A DNA stretch of 64,000 nucleotides from Burkholderiaceae bacterium. GTDB lineage: Bacteria; Pseudomonadota; Gammaproteobacteria; Burkholderiales; Burkholderiaceae_C. The notes under the pieces are model-generated. The model did no database searches. It had not been told where the DNA came from and saw only the letters and a program-made list of their open reading frames with translations. Location of the stretch: positions 310,001 to 374,000 of the forward strand of contig JACKLM010000004.1 of assembly GCA_024235895.1 (NCBI GenBank), written 5' to 3'. Both the position numbers and the translations under genes were made by a program. Positions 57,056 to 64,000 of the stretch are shown here, one piece after another (position 1 is the stretch's first letter; the number at the start of each line of letters is the position of its first letter).

Positions 57056-57988
57056 ATGCCCGCCTCGCTCGACGGCCAGCTGGTGGTCGCGATCTCGTCG
57101 CGCGCGCTGTTCGACTTCGAGGAGGAGAACCGCGTCTTCGAGTCGACCGACGACCGCGCCTACATGCGGCTGCAGCTGCAGCGGCTGGACGTGCCGGCGC
57201 GTCCCGGGGTCGCGTTCGCGCTCGTGCACAAGCTGCTCGCGTTCAACCGGGCCGGCGGTGCGCCGCGGGTCGAGGTCGTGATCGTCTCGCGCAACGACCC
57301 GGTGTCGGGGATGCGCGTCTTCCGCTCGGCGCGCCACTACGGGCTGCCGGTGCAGCGCGGCGTGTTCACGCGCGGGCGCAGCCCCTGGCGCTACCTGGCG
57401 CCGCTGTCGGCGCACCTGTTTCTGTCGGCCAACGAGTCCGACGTGCGATCGGCACTGGCCGCCGGGGTGCCGGCGGCGCGCGTGCTGACGCACAGCGCGC
57501 GCGCCAGCGACGCCCACCCGGACGAGCTGCGCATCGCCTTCGACGGCGACGCGGTGCTGTTCTCGGACGAGGCCGAGCGCGTGTTCCAGGATCAGGGGCT
57601 GGACGCGTTCCAGAACCACGAATCGCGCCACGCCGCCACGCCGCTGGCGCCGGGCCCGTTCAAGCCGCTGCTCGAGGCGCTGCACCGCATGCAGCGCGAC
57701 CCCGGCGGCGCGATGCGCATCCGCACTGCGCTGGTGACCGCGCGCAGCGCGCCGGCGCACGAGCGCGCCATCCGCACGCTGATGGCGTGGGAGATCGAGG
57801 TCGACGAGGCGGTCTTCCTCGGCGGGTTGCCCAAGGGCGGCTTCCTGCGTGCCTTCGAGCCCGACTTCTTCTTCGACGACCAGACCGGCCATGTCGAGGG
57901 GGCGGCCGGCCACGTGCCCGCCGGGCATGTGGCCGCGGGCGTGGCCAACGCCGACCCGGGTGCGGTCCAGCCGCCTCCGAGGACCTGA
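57056..57988 (+). CDS. 5'-nucleotidase (cN-I family)
   Basis: 310-residue protein of the NT5C1-like family (PF06189). Pattern: LVVAISSRALFDFEEENRVF, VVIVSRNDPVSGMRVFRSA, FLSANESDVRSALAAGVPAA and AFDGDAVLFSDEAERVFQ, which contains the DXD acid pair of the haloacid-type active site. It dephosphorylates nucleoside monophosphates. The C-terminal 25 residues are low complexity. It stands alone, divergent from the SulP gene. Confidence 0.9.
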   Translation: MPASLDGQLVVAISSRALFDFEEENRVFESTDDRAYMRLQLQRLDVPARPGVAFALVHKLLAFNRAGGAPRVEVVIVSRNDPVSGMRVFRSARHYGLPVQRGVFTRGRSPWRYLAPLSAHLFLSANESDVRSALAAGVPAARVLTHSARASDAHPDELRIAFDGDAVLFSDEAERVFQDQGLDAFQNHESRHAATPLAPGPFKPLLEALHRMQRDPGGAMRIRTALVTARSAPAHERAIRTLMAWEIEVDEAVFLGGLPKGGFLRAFEPDFFFDDQTGHVEGAAGHVPAGHVAAGVANADPGAVQPPPRT

Positions 57989-58080
57989 AGCAAGCCTGAA
58001 GCCCGTTGCCTTCGCGCGACTGCGGCGGCAGGAAGATCGAGTCGGGCGATACTTCCATGTTGCCCTGAGACCACGCTGCG

Positions 58081-58938
58081 ATGCCTTGCGCCGAAGCCGA
58101 GATTTCGGTCGTCGTACCCGTTCACGACGAGTCCGCCAATGTCGTCGCGCTGCTCGACGAGATCGCGGCTGCGCTCGGGGGCCACCTTCGTTTCGAGGCC
58201 GTCTTCGTCGACGATGCGAGCCGCGACGATACGCGCGGCGTGTTGCTCGCCTACGCCCGCAGCCACCCATGGCTGAAGGTGCTGGCGCACCGCGACAACT
58301 GCGGCCAGAGCGCGGCCGTGCTCACCGGCGTACGAGCCGCGCGCGCGCCGCTGGTCGCGACGCTGGACGGTGACGGCCAGAATGCGCCGGGCGACATCCC
58401 GGCGCTGGCCGCGCGCTGGCTGGCGATGGCGCGCGAGCACCCGGGACGGCCGGTGCTGGTCGCCGGATGGCGCACCCGGCGCCATGACACCGGGCTGCGC
58501 CGGCTGTCGTCGCGCATCGCCAACGGCGTGCGCGCCTGGCTGCTCGGCGATGCCACGCCCGATACCGGCTGCGGGCTCAAGGTCTTCGCACGCGACGACT
58601 TTCTCGCCCTGCCCTGGTTCGACCATCTGCACCGCTTCCTGCCGGCGCTGGTGCAGCGCGCCGGCGGCGTCGTCGCGTCGGTGCCGGTGGCGCACCGCCC
58701 GCGCCGCGCCGGTCGCTCGCACTACGGCGTCCACAACCGGCTGTGGGTGGGGCTGGTCGACCTGGCCGGCGTCATGTGGCTGCAGCGCCGCGCGCGGGTG
58801 CCGGTCGTGCTGCGGTTCGGCGAAGAGGGCGCCGCGGCGGGTCACGGCCCGCAGGGCTCGGTGGGCCCTGCCACCATCCCGCCGGCAGGCATGGCTGCGC
58901 CGACGAAGCCGTCGCGCGCCGCGGAGGATCGCGCATGA
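58081..58938 (+). CDS. Family 2 glycosyltransferase (polyprenyl-phosphate sugar synthase type)
   Basis: 285-residue enzyme. Signatures: ISVVVPVHDESANVVALL, VFVDDASRDDT, the acceptor/metal loop TLDGDGQNAPGDIP, and GCGLKVFARDDF. It resembles dolichyl- or undecaprenyl-phosphate glycosyltransferases (DPM1/ArnC-like) without the C-terminal membrane helices. The next gene, a LAB_N membrane protein, overlaps its stop (ATGA), and an ArnT-like transferase follows. A box GATACT (58048-58053) gives a short leader. The set is predicted to load a sugar on a lipid carrier and pass it to lipid A or another target. Confidence 0.9.
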   Translation: MPCAEAEISVVVPVHDESANVVALLDEIAAALGGHLRFEAVFVDDASRDDTRGVLLAYARSHPWLKVLAHRDNCGQSAAVLTGVRAARAPLVATLDGDGQNAPGDIPALAARWLAMAREHPGRPVLVAGWRTRRHDTGLRRLSSRIANGVRAWLLGDATPDTGCGLKVFARDDFLALPWFDHLHRFLPALVQRAGGVVASVPVAHRPRRAGRSHYGVHNRLWVGLVDLAGVMWLQRRARVPVVLRFGEEGAAAGHGPQGSVGPATIPPAGMAAPTKPSRAAEDRA

Positions 58939-59225
58939 ATTTCGACATCGACGGTGGCTGGCTGGCGATCGGCTTCGTCGGGCAGGCGCTGTTCTCGGCC
59001 CGCTTCGTCGTCCAGTGGCTGTCCAGCGAGCGGATCAAGAAGAGCGTGATCCCGACCGCCTTCTGGTATTTCAGCGTCGCCGGCGGCGCGACGCTGCTGG
59101 CCTACGCGATCCACCGCCGCGACCCGGTCTTCATCGTCGGCCAGGCCTCGGGGCTGTTCATCTACCTGCGCAACCTGCAGTTCCTGTGGCGCGACCGCAA
59201 GGCGGCATCGGCGGACGGCCCGTGA
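58935..59225 (+). CDS. LAB_N-domain small membrane protein
   Basis: 96-residue protein with three hydrophobic helices. The pattern AIGFVGQALFSARFVVQWL is the lipid-A-disaccharide synthase N-terminal domain family (LAB_N), which as a stand-alone protein accompanies lipid-linked sugar transferases. It overlaps the GT2 gene before and the ArnT-like gene after by 4 bp each, so the three are translationally coupled. It probably acts with them as a membrane partner or flippase component, but this is inferred. Confidence 0.87.
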   Translation: MNFDIDGGWLAIGFVGQALFSARFVVQWLSSERIKKSVIPTAFWYFSVAGGATLLAYAIHRRDPVFIVGQASGLFIYLRNLQFLWRDRKAASADGP

Positions 59226-60949
59226 CCCCGGCGACGGCGCCATCCGTGGCCGACCGCCGCGTGCTGGCCTGGCTGCTACTGGCCGCCCTCGTCGTGCTCG
59301 GTGCCGGCCTCGGGCTGCGCGACCCCTGGCCGTCCGACGAGCCGCGCTTCGCGCTCGTCGCGCGCCAGATGGTCGAGTCGGGTGACTGGTGGTTCCCGCG
59401 TCGCGGCATCGAGCTGTACCACGACAAGCCGCCGATGCTGATGTGGCTGCAGGCGCTGGTCTACACGCTGCTCGGGAACTGGCGCGTCGCCTTCCTGCTC
59501 CCCTCGCTGCTCGCGGGGCTGGCGACGCTGGCGCTGGTCTGGGACCTGGGCCGGCGGCTGTGGTCGCCGCGCGCCGGGCTGCTGGCCGCGCTGGCGGTGC
59601 TGTCGGCGCTGATGTTCGCGTTCCAGTTCAAGCGCGCGCAGATCGATCCCGTCGTCACCGCGTTGATCACGCTGGCCAACTGGGGCCTGCTCGTGCACCT
59701 GCTGCGCGGGCCGCGCTGGGGCGCGTACTGGCTGGGCTGCTTCGCCGCCGGGCTGGGCGTGATCACCAAGGGGGTCGGCGTGATCGCGCTGCTGATGCTG
59801 CTGCCGTACGCGCTGGCGCGGCGCGCCGGTTGGCCGGGGCTCGTCCACACCGCGGGCGACGGCCGGCGCTGGGCCGGCGGCGCGCTCGCCTTCCTCGGTG
59901 CCATCGCGCTGTGGCTGGGGCCGATGGCGACGCTGGCGCTGGCGCGCGGCACGCCCGAGTACGTCGACTATTTGAAGGACATCCTGTTCGACCAGACCGC
60001 GCGCCGCTATGCCGGCGAGGTCGGCGGCCACGCGCAGCCCTGGTGGTATTTCGTGCCGGTCCTGCTGCTGCACTTCTTCCCGCTCACGCTGGTCTATGCC
60101 GCCGGCGCACGCGACGCCGTCGGCCTGTGGCGGGCACGCGACCCGCGCGCGGCGCTGCTGTGGGGCTGGTGCGCGCTGGTCTTGCTGTTCTTTTCGCTCT
60201 CAGGTGGCAAGCGCGAGGTCTACGTCCTGCCGATGCTGCCGATGCTGGCGCTGGCGCTGGCGCCGACGCTGGTCCGTGTCGAGCGCGCACGCTGGTTGCA
60301 GCTCGCGGCGCTGGCGTGTGCGCTGCTGGCCGGCGGCGCACTGCTGGTCGCTGGCGGCGGCGGCTGGCTGGGTCTGTGGCCGCGCCTGGACGCCGCGATG
60401 GCCGAGCGAGAACTCGCCGCCGCCTGGCCGCCGATCGCAGCCTGGATTGGCGTCGCCGGGGCGGTCTTCCTCGTCGCCGCGGTCGTCTTTCGGGCGGGTC
60501 GCGGCGTGCACGCGCTGCTCGCCGGGCTCGCCGGCACCTGGATCGTCTGGGGGCTGGCGATCGCGCCGCGGCTCGACGACTCGGCCTCGGCCGCCGCCGT
60601 CATGCGCCGCGCCGACGCGGTCGCCGGGCCCGACGGCCGCATCGGGCTGGTCGCGTGGAAGGAGCAGAACCTGCTGCAGGCGCCGCGCGCTGCGGTCGAA
60701 TTCGGCTTCACCGCGGCACCAGCGCTGCAATGGCAGCGTGCCACCGCGTGGCAGGCGCAGGCCCCCGGGCAGCGCTGGATCTTCGCCCAGGCCGAGGTCG
60801 TCGCAGCCTGCGTCGACGCGGCGCGCGCGACCCCGGTGGGCAAGTCCAACCGGCGCACGTGGTGGATGCTGCGTGCCGATGCGGTCGTCCCGGGCTGCGC
60901 GCTGCCGCAGCCGGACGCGGTCGACGCGGACGACGACGGCGGGGCCTGA
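59222..60949 (+). CDS. ArnT-like membrane glycosyltransferase (GT83/PMT-type)
   Basis: 575-residue protein with about twelve helices. The N-terminal periplasmic loop DPWPSDEPRFALVARQMVES and HDKPPMLMWLQAL carries the acidic residues of the GT-C fold; FKRAQIDPVVTALITLANWG and LSGGKREVYVLPMLP follow. ArnT moves 4-amino-arabinose from undecaprenyl phosphate to lipid A. Here the sugar is unknown because ArnA/B genes are absent. The start GTG at 59222 overlaps the upstream stop. The C-terminal 120 residues should be periplasmic. Confidence 0.9.
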   Translation: MTPATAPSVADRRVLAWLLLAALVVLGAGLGLRDPWPSDEPRFALVARQMVESGDWWFPRRGIELYHDKPPMLMWLQALVYTLLGNWRVAFLLPSLLAGLATLALVWDLGRRLWSPRAGLLAALAVLSALMFAFQFKRAQIDPVVTALITLANWGLLVHLLRGPRWGAYWLGCFAAGLGVITKGVGVIALLMLLPYALARRAGWPGLVHTAGDGRRWAGGALAFLGAIALWLGPMATLALARGTPEYVDYLKDILFDQTARRYAGEVGGHAQPWWYFVPVLLLHFFPLTLVYAAGARDAVGLWRARDPRAALLWGWCALVLLFFSLSGGKREVYVLPMLPMLALALAPTLVRVERARWLQLAALACALLAGGALLVAGGGGWLGLWPRLDAAMAERELAAAWPPIAAWIGVAGAVFLVAAVVFRAGRGVHALLAGLAGTWIVWGLAIAPRLDDSASAAAVMRRADAVAGPDGRIGLVAWKEQNLLQAPRAAVEFGFTAAPALQWQRATAWQAQAPGQRWIFAQAEVVAACVDAARATPVGKSNRRTWWMLRADAVVPGCALPQPDAVDADDDGGA

Positions 60950-61141
60950 AGACCTGCGGGCCGATACACCTGGTTACGCGAAGACATCGGCCTGACATCG
61001 CAGGACATGCGGTCGCAGCACCGGCACCCGAGCATGGCCCGCAAGGCGTCCGCCATGCGGGCGCGCTGCCCGGGCACGATGCGTCCGGCCGGCGCGCCGC
61101 GCCGCGGCGCCCCCTCACCGCCACCCGAGGAGATTGCACCC

Positions 61142-62407
61142 ATGGCCCGTTCGATCACCCCCTGGACCCGTCGCCGCGTGCTCGGCACGGGCCTGGCCGG
61201 CACGGCCGCGGCCCTGGCCGGCTGCGCGACCCCTGGCGGCAGCGCCAGGCCGCGCGTCGTCGTCGTCGGCGGCGGCTGGGGCGGCCTGGGTGCGGCGCGC
61301 ACGCTGGCGCGCGGCGGCAAGGCGAAGGTCACGCTGGTCGAGGCCAACGGCGGCTTCATGTCCTGCCCGCTGAGCGCGCACTACATCGCCGGCTGGCAGC
61401 CGGCGAGCGACTTCCAGCGCAGCTACGACGGCGTCGACCGCGCCGGCATCGAGCGCGTGCGCGAGCGCGTGCAGTCGATCGACCGCGCCGGCTCGGCGGT
61501 CGTGACGGCGAGCGGCAAGCGCATCGGCTACGACTTTCTCGTCCTGTCGCCCGGCATCGAGTACATGGAGGAGGCGATCGCCGGCTATGCGCAGGCGCGC
61601 GAGCAGCTGCCGGTGGGATTCCGCGCCTTCGAGCAGATCGCGGTGCGCGAGCAGGTCGAGCGCTTCCTCGCCAAGGGCGGCAACTTCGTCATCAGCGTGC
61701 CGGCGCCGCCGTCGCGCTGCCCGCCGGCGCCCTACGAGCGCGCGTTCCTGATCGCCGAGCAGATGCGGCGCAAGGGCGTCAAGGGCAAGCTCGTGCTGCT
61801 GGACGCCAACCCCGGCCCGCTGCCGCCGCCGATCGCCAAGCCGCTCCTGAACGGGATCAAGAAGGTCTACGCGGCCGAGATCGACTACATCCCCAACGCC
61901 GGGCTGACCGCGGTCGACATCGGCCGGCGCACGCTCGCCACCGCGATGGGCGACGTGCCCTTCACCGAGGCCAACCTGGTGCTGCCGCAGCGCGCGCCGG
62001 CGCTGATCCGGCAGGCGGGGCTGGGCGAGCGCTTCGCGGCGGTCAAGCTGCCGAGCTTCCAGTCGCAGGCCGACGAGAAGATCTACGTCATCGGCGACTC
62101 GGCCGGCGTGCCGCTGCCCAAGAGCGGGCATGTCGCCTTCGGCACCGGGGTGCAGGTGGCGCAGGACATCGCGCGTCGCATCGACGGCAAGCCGGCGCCG
62201 GCGCCAGGCGGCGTGGTCGCGCTGCCGGCCGGGATCTGCTGGGCCGCGGTCACGCACGACCAGGCGGCGATGATCAACGTCGCCGCGACGCTGACCCCGG
62301 GACAGCCACCGAAGCTCGCGTTTCAGGTCGACCCCGAGCACAACGCCGCTTCCGGCAAGGGCTCGATGGAGTGGGGCCGGCAGATGTGGGGCAACATGCT
62401 GGGCTGA
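61142..62407 (+). CDS. FccB-like flavoprotein (flavocytochrome c sulfide dehydrogenase family)
   Basis: 421-residue exported FAD protein. Twin-arginine signal TRRRVLGTGLAGTAAALAGC ends in a lipobox-like LAGC, so it may be a lipoprotein exported folded. Then PRVVVVGGGWGGLGAARTLA (FAD), the Cys of FMSCPLS (position of the covalent flavin link in FccB), SRCPPAPYERA and GICWAAV, where FccB has its redox disulfide, and IYVIGDSAGVPLP near the end. FccB oxidises sulfide and hands electrons to cytochrome FccA, which is not adjacent here. GAGGAG lies 8 nt before the ATG. Confidence 0.88.
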   Translation: MARSITPWTRRRVLGTGLAGTAAALAGCATPGGSARPRVVVVGGGWGGLGAARTLARGGKAKVTLVEANGGFMSCPLSAHYIAGWQPASDFQRSYDGVDRAGIERVRERVQSIDRAGSAVVTASGKRIGYDFLVLSPGIEYMEEAIAGYAQAREQLPVGFRAFEQIAVREQVERFLAKGGNFVISVPAPPSRCPPAPYERAFLIAEQMRRKGVKGKLVLLDANPGPLPPPIAKPLLNGIKKVYAAEIDYIPNAGLTAVDIGRRTLATAMGDVPFTEANLVLPQRAPALIRQAGLGERFAAVKLPSFQSQADEKIYVIGDSAGVPLPKSGHVAFGTGVQVAQDIARRIDGKPAPAPGGVVALPAGICWAAVTHDQAAMINVAATLTPGQPPKLAFQVDPEHNAASGKGSMEWGRQMWGNMLG

Positions 62408-62449
62408 TCCGCCCCAAGGCGCCGCGTCGCGCCCGGCGCGCGCGGCCCG

Positions 62450-63775
62450 TCAGGCCGCGGCGGCTGCGGTGTCCGCCGGGCCCAGGTTCAGCTCGACCGT
62501 GAATCCGGCGTCGGTGGCGGGCAGCGCGAGCCGCCCGCCGTGCGCGCGCGCGACGCGATCGGCCAGCATCAGCCCCAGGCCGGGGCCGGCCTCGTAGGCC
62601 TGCGCGTCCAGCGCACGCTGCAGCGCCGCGCGGCGTGGCTCGTCGATCCCCGGCCCGTCGTCGCGCAGCCGCAGCCGGTTCGGCCCCGGCTGGTCCAGCC
62701 AGACCTGCCGCGCGCCATGCCGCTGCGCGTTGTCGAGCAGGTTGACGAGCGCGGCGGCGAGCAGGTCGGCATCGGCGTCGAGCGAGGCCGACGCGTCGGC
62801 ATGCACCTGCAACGCGCTCGTCGGCAGCCGCGCCAGCAGCGCGGCCAGGTCGACCGCGCCGCGCTGCGGCCCGGCGCCGGCGCGGAACAGCCCGAGCAGC
62901 GCGGCAACCACGCCTTGCAGCCGGTGCGCTGCGCCGCGCACGCGCTGCAGCCGATCGGCCAGCGCCGGCGGGCAGTCGCGCAGCGCGACCGCGAGCTGGG
63001 CGTCGATGCCCGCCAGCGGCGTACGCAACGCGTGCGCCGCATGCGCCGCGAAGGCCTGCTCGCTCGCGACGCGCGCGGCCAGGCGCGAGATCAAGGCCTC
63101 CAGCGCATCGTGCACCGGCTGCAGCTCGCGCCGCTGCGCCGGCCCCAGTGCCAGGGGCCGCACGGCGCCGGCATCGTCGAAGCTCAGCGCCTCGAGCTGC
63201 CCCGACAGCCGCTGCAGCGGCTGCAGTTCGGCGCGCAGCCGCAGGCGCAGCCAGACGTAGACGACGGCGGCGATCAGCAGCGTCGCCAGCACCGCGCCGC
63301 GGCCGACGTCGAAGCGTGCCTCGCGCCGCTCGGCCAGCGTCTGCGCGGCGTAGAACATGCGGCCGTCGGGCAGGGCCACGCCGTAGATGCGCCATCCTGG
63401 AGCGTCGCTGAAGCCCGGCGTCGCGGCCGCGGCCCAGGGCGTGGACGGGGCGCGCGCCGAGCGTCCCTGCAGCGCTCCATCGGCGCCGGTGATCTGCCAC
63501 GCGAAGTGCTCGCGACCGCGGACCGGGCCGATGCCGGCCCGCCGCGCATCCTGCGCCGCGCCCTGGACGACCAGCGCCGACAGCAGCTCGGCCGAGGACT
63601 TCAGCGCGCCGTCGAGCAGCTCGTCGACCTCGTGGCCGGCGGTCAGCACGATCGCTGCGCCGACCGCCAGCGCCCACGCGAGCGACCACCCGGCCAGCGC
63701 GCTGGCCAGCCGCCGGCGTATCGAGGGTGCCGCCGGCGCCAGGGCAGGGTCGTCCCGCGGTGCGGACGGCGTCAC
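62450..63775 (-). CDS. Sensor histidine kinase (QseC-like)
   Basis: 441-residue membrane kinase. First helix about 20-40 (LAWALAVGAAIVLTAG), a periplasmic domain of about 120 residues, second helix near 165-185, then a HisKA-like box with H248 (HALRTPLAGIDAQL) and HATPase_c motifs (NLLDNAQRHGA, DDGPGID, PGLGLMLADRVARAHGG). The kinase starts with GTG at 63775, overlapping the stop of the response regulator gene (GTGA). The signal is unknown. Confidence 0.9.
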   Translation of the reverse strand: MTPSAPRDDPALAPAAPSIRRRLASALAGWSLAWALAVGAAIVLTAGHEVDELLDGALKSSAELLSALVVQGAAQDARRAGIGPVRGREHFAWQITGADGALQGRSARAPSTPWAAAATPGFSDAPGWRIYGVALPDGRMFYAAQTLAERREARFDVGRGAVLATLLIAAVVYVWLRLRLRAELQPLQRLSGQLEALSFDDAGAVRPLALGPAQRRELQPVHDALEALISRLAARVASEQAFAAHAAHALRTPLAGIDAQLAVALRDCPPALADRLQRVRGAAHRLQGVVAALLGLFRAGAGPQRGAVDLAALLARLPTSALQVHADASASLDADADLLAAALVNLLDNAQRHGARQVWLDQPGPNRLRLRDDGPGIDEPRRAALQRALDAQAYEAGPGLGLMLADRVARAHGGRLALPATDAGFTVELNLGPADTAAAAA

Positions 63776-64000
63776 GCGCCTGCCCCGACGCGATAGCCCA
63801 GCCCGCGAACGGTCTCGATCAGCTCGCGCCCGAGCTTGCGGCGCAGCGCCGAGACGTGAACCTCGATCGCGTTGCTCGCCAGCTCGGCCTCGAAGCCGAG
63901 CACCAGCCGCTCCAGATCGGCCTTGGAGACGATGCGCCCGGCGCGCAGGACCAGCGCCTCCAGCACCGCCCACTCGCGCGCCGTGAGCTCGACGCGTCGT
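63772..64000 (-). CDS. OmpR-family response regulator (N-terminus outside window)
   Basis: Only the C-terminal 75 residues are seen: RRVELTAREWAVLEALVLRA, then IEVHVSALRRKLGRELIETV and RGLGYRVGA. This is the winged-helix DNA-binding domain of OmpR/PhoB regulators (QseB-like). The receiver domain lies beyond the right edge. It precedes and overlaps the kinase gene, forming the usual two-gene operon. Confidence 0.92.
   Translation of the reverse strand, partial: RRVELTAREWAVLEALVLRAGRIVSKADLERLVLGFEAELASNAIEVHVSALRRKLGRELIETVRGLGYRVGAGA

Noticed and set aside
54221..57988. 1255-codon frame across the AI-2E and SulP genes ending in the 5'-nucleotidase
   Set aside because: Only the last 310 codons are real; the rest is antisense to two membrane proteins.

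Overview
This is a 64-kb stretch of a very GC-rich (roughly 70% by eye) chromosome from a betaproteobacterium. It is most likely a member of Burkholderiales close to the Rubrivivax/Leptothrix/Comamonadaceae group. The evidence is the gene order dapF - two LpxL/LpxM-type acyltransferases - metK, the order slt - NAD-binding epimerase - cca, an ahcY gene behind an SAH riboswitch, and the family make-up throughout. No tRNA, rRNA, CRISPR array or complete transposase was seen. Both window edges cut genes (dapF on the left, an OmpR-type response regulator on the right).

Layout. 1-4079: lysine/cell-wall (dapF), lipid A acylation, and S-adenosylmethionine synthesis (metK, with a structured leader and a duplicated copy of its last codons). 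4113-14023: an accessory patch with a DUF4143 ATPase, a LysR-controlled DODA/DoxX pair, a toxin-antitoxin cluster (MNT/HepT, Phd/VapC, and a second MNT with a truncated HepT), an MmeI-like restriction-modification enzyme and fragments duplicated from its 3' end. 14510-19133: an MBL hydrolase, and a TRAP-type binding protein overlapping a hybrid histidine kinase. 19363-26496: proline/ornithine catabolism (putA with a frameshift, lrp, one broken and one intact ornithine cyclodeaminase). 26648-32553: a NUDIX-HAD pair, then the methyl cycle (SAH riboswitch, ahcY, an inserted VapBC-type module, metF, 5-formyl-THF cyclo-ligase). 32636-45892: slt, epimerase, cca, ilvE, a zinc-ribbon protein, a PAS kinase, purU, an NTF2-like protein, a YheT-like hydrolase, a DUF4062 membrane protein next to a membrane-anchored TPR protein, and a TauE/SafE permease. 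46003-52829: cytochrome c, a giant indolepyruvate:ferredoxin oxidoreductase with a divergent Lrp regulator, DUF1841 and a nitroreductase. 53470-64000: AI-2E-type permease, SulP transporter, 5'-nucleotidase, a lipid-linked sugar transfer operon (GT2, LAB_N, ArnT-like), a FccB-like flavoprotein and a two-component system.

The most unusual feature is a family of four dispersed elements of about 350-410 bp (near 14.0, 24.9, 40.0 and 52.9 kb). Each is built from two long hairpins in opposite orientation around a short palindrome. The hairpin arms differ between copies but stay paired through compensating changes, which is strong evidence that the folded form matters. All four fill intergenic space directly after a plus-strand gene. 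I do not recognise the family.

A second recurring signal is regulatory. At least ten start codons lie only 5-10 nt behind a TANAAT-like -10 box, implying leaderless or near-leaderless mRNAs. The two S-adenosyl cycle genes (metK, ahcY) instead begin transcription exactly at a folded RNA.
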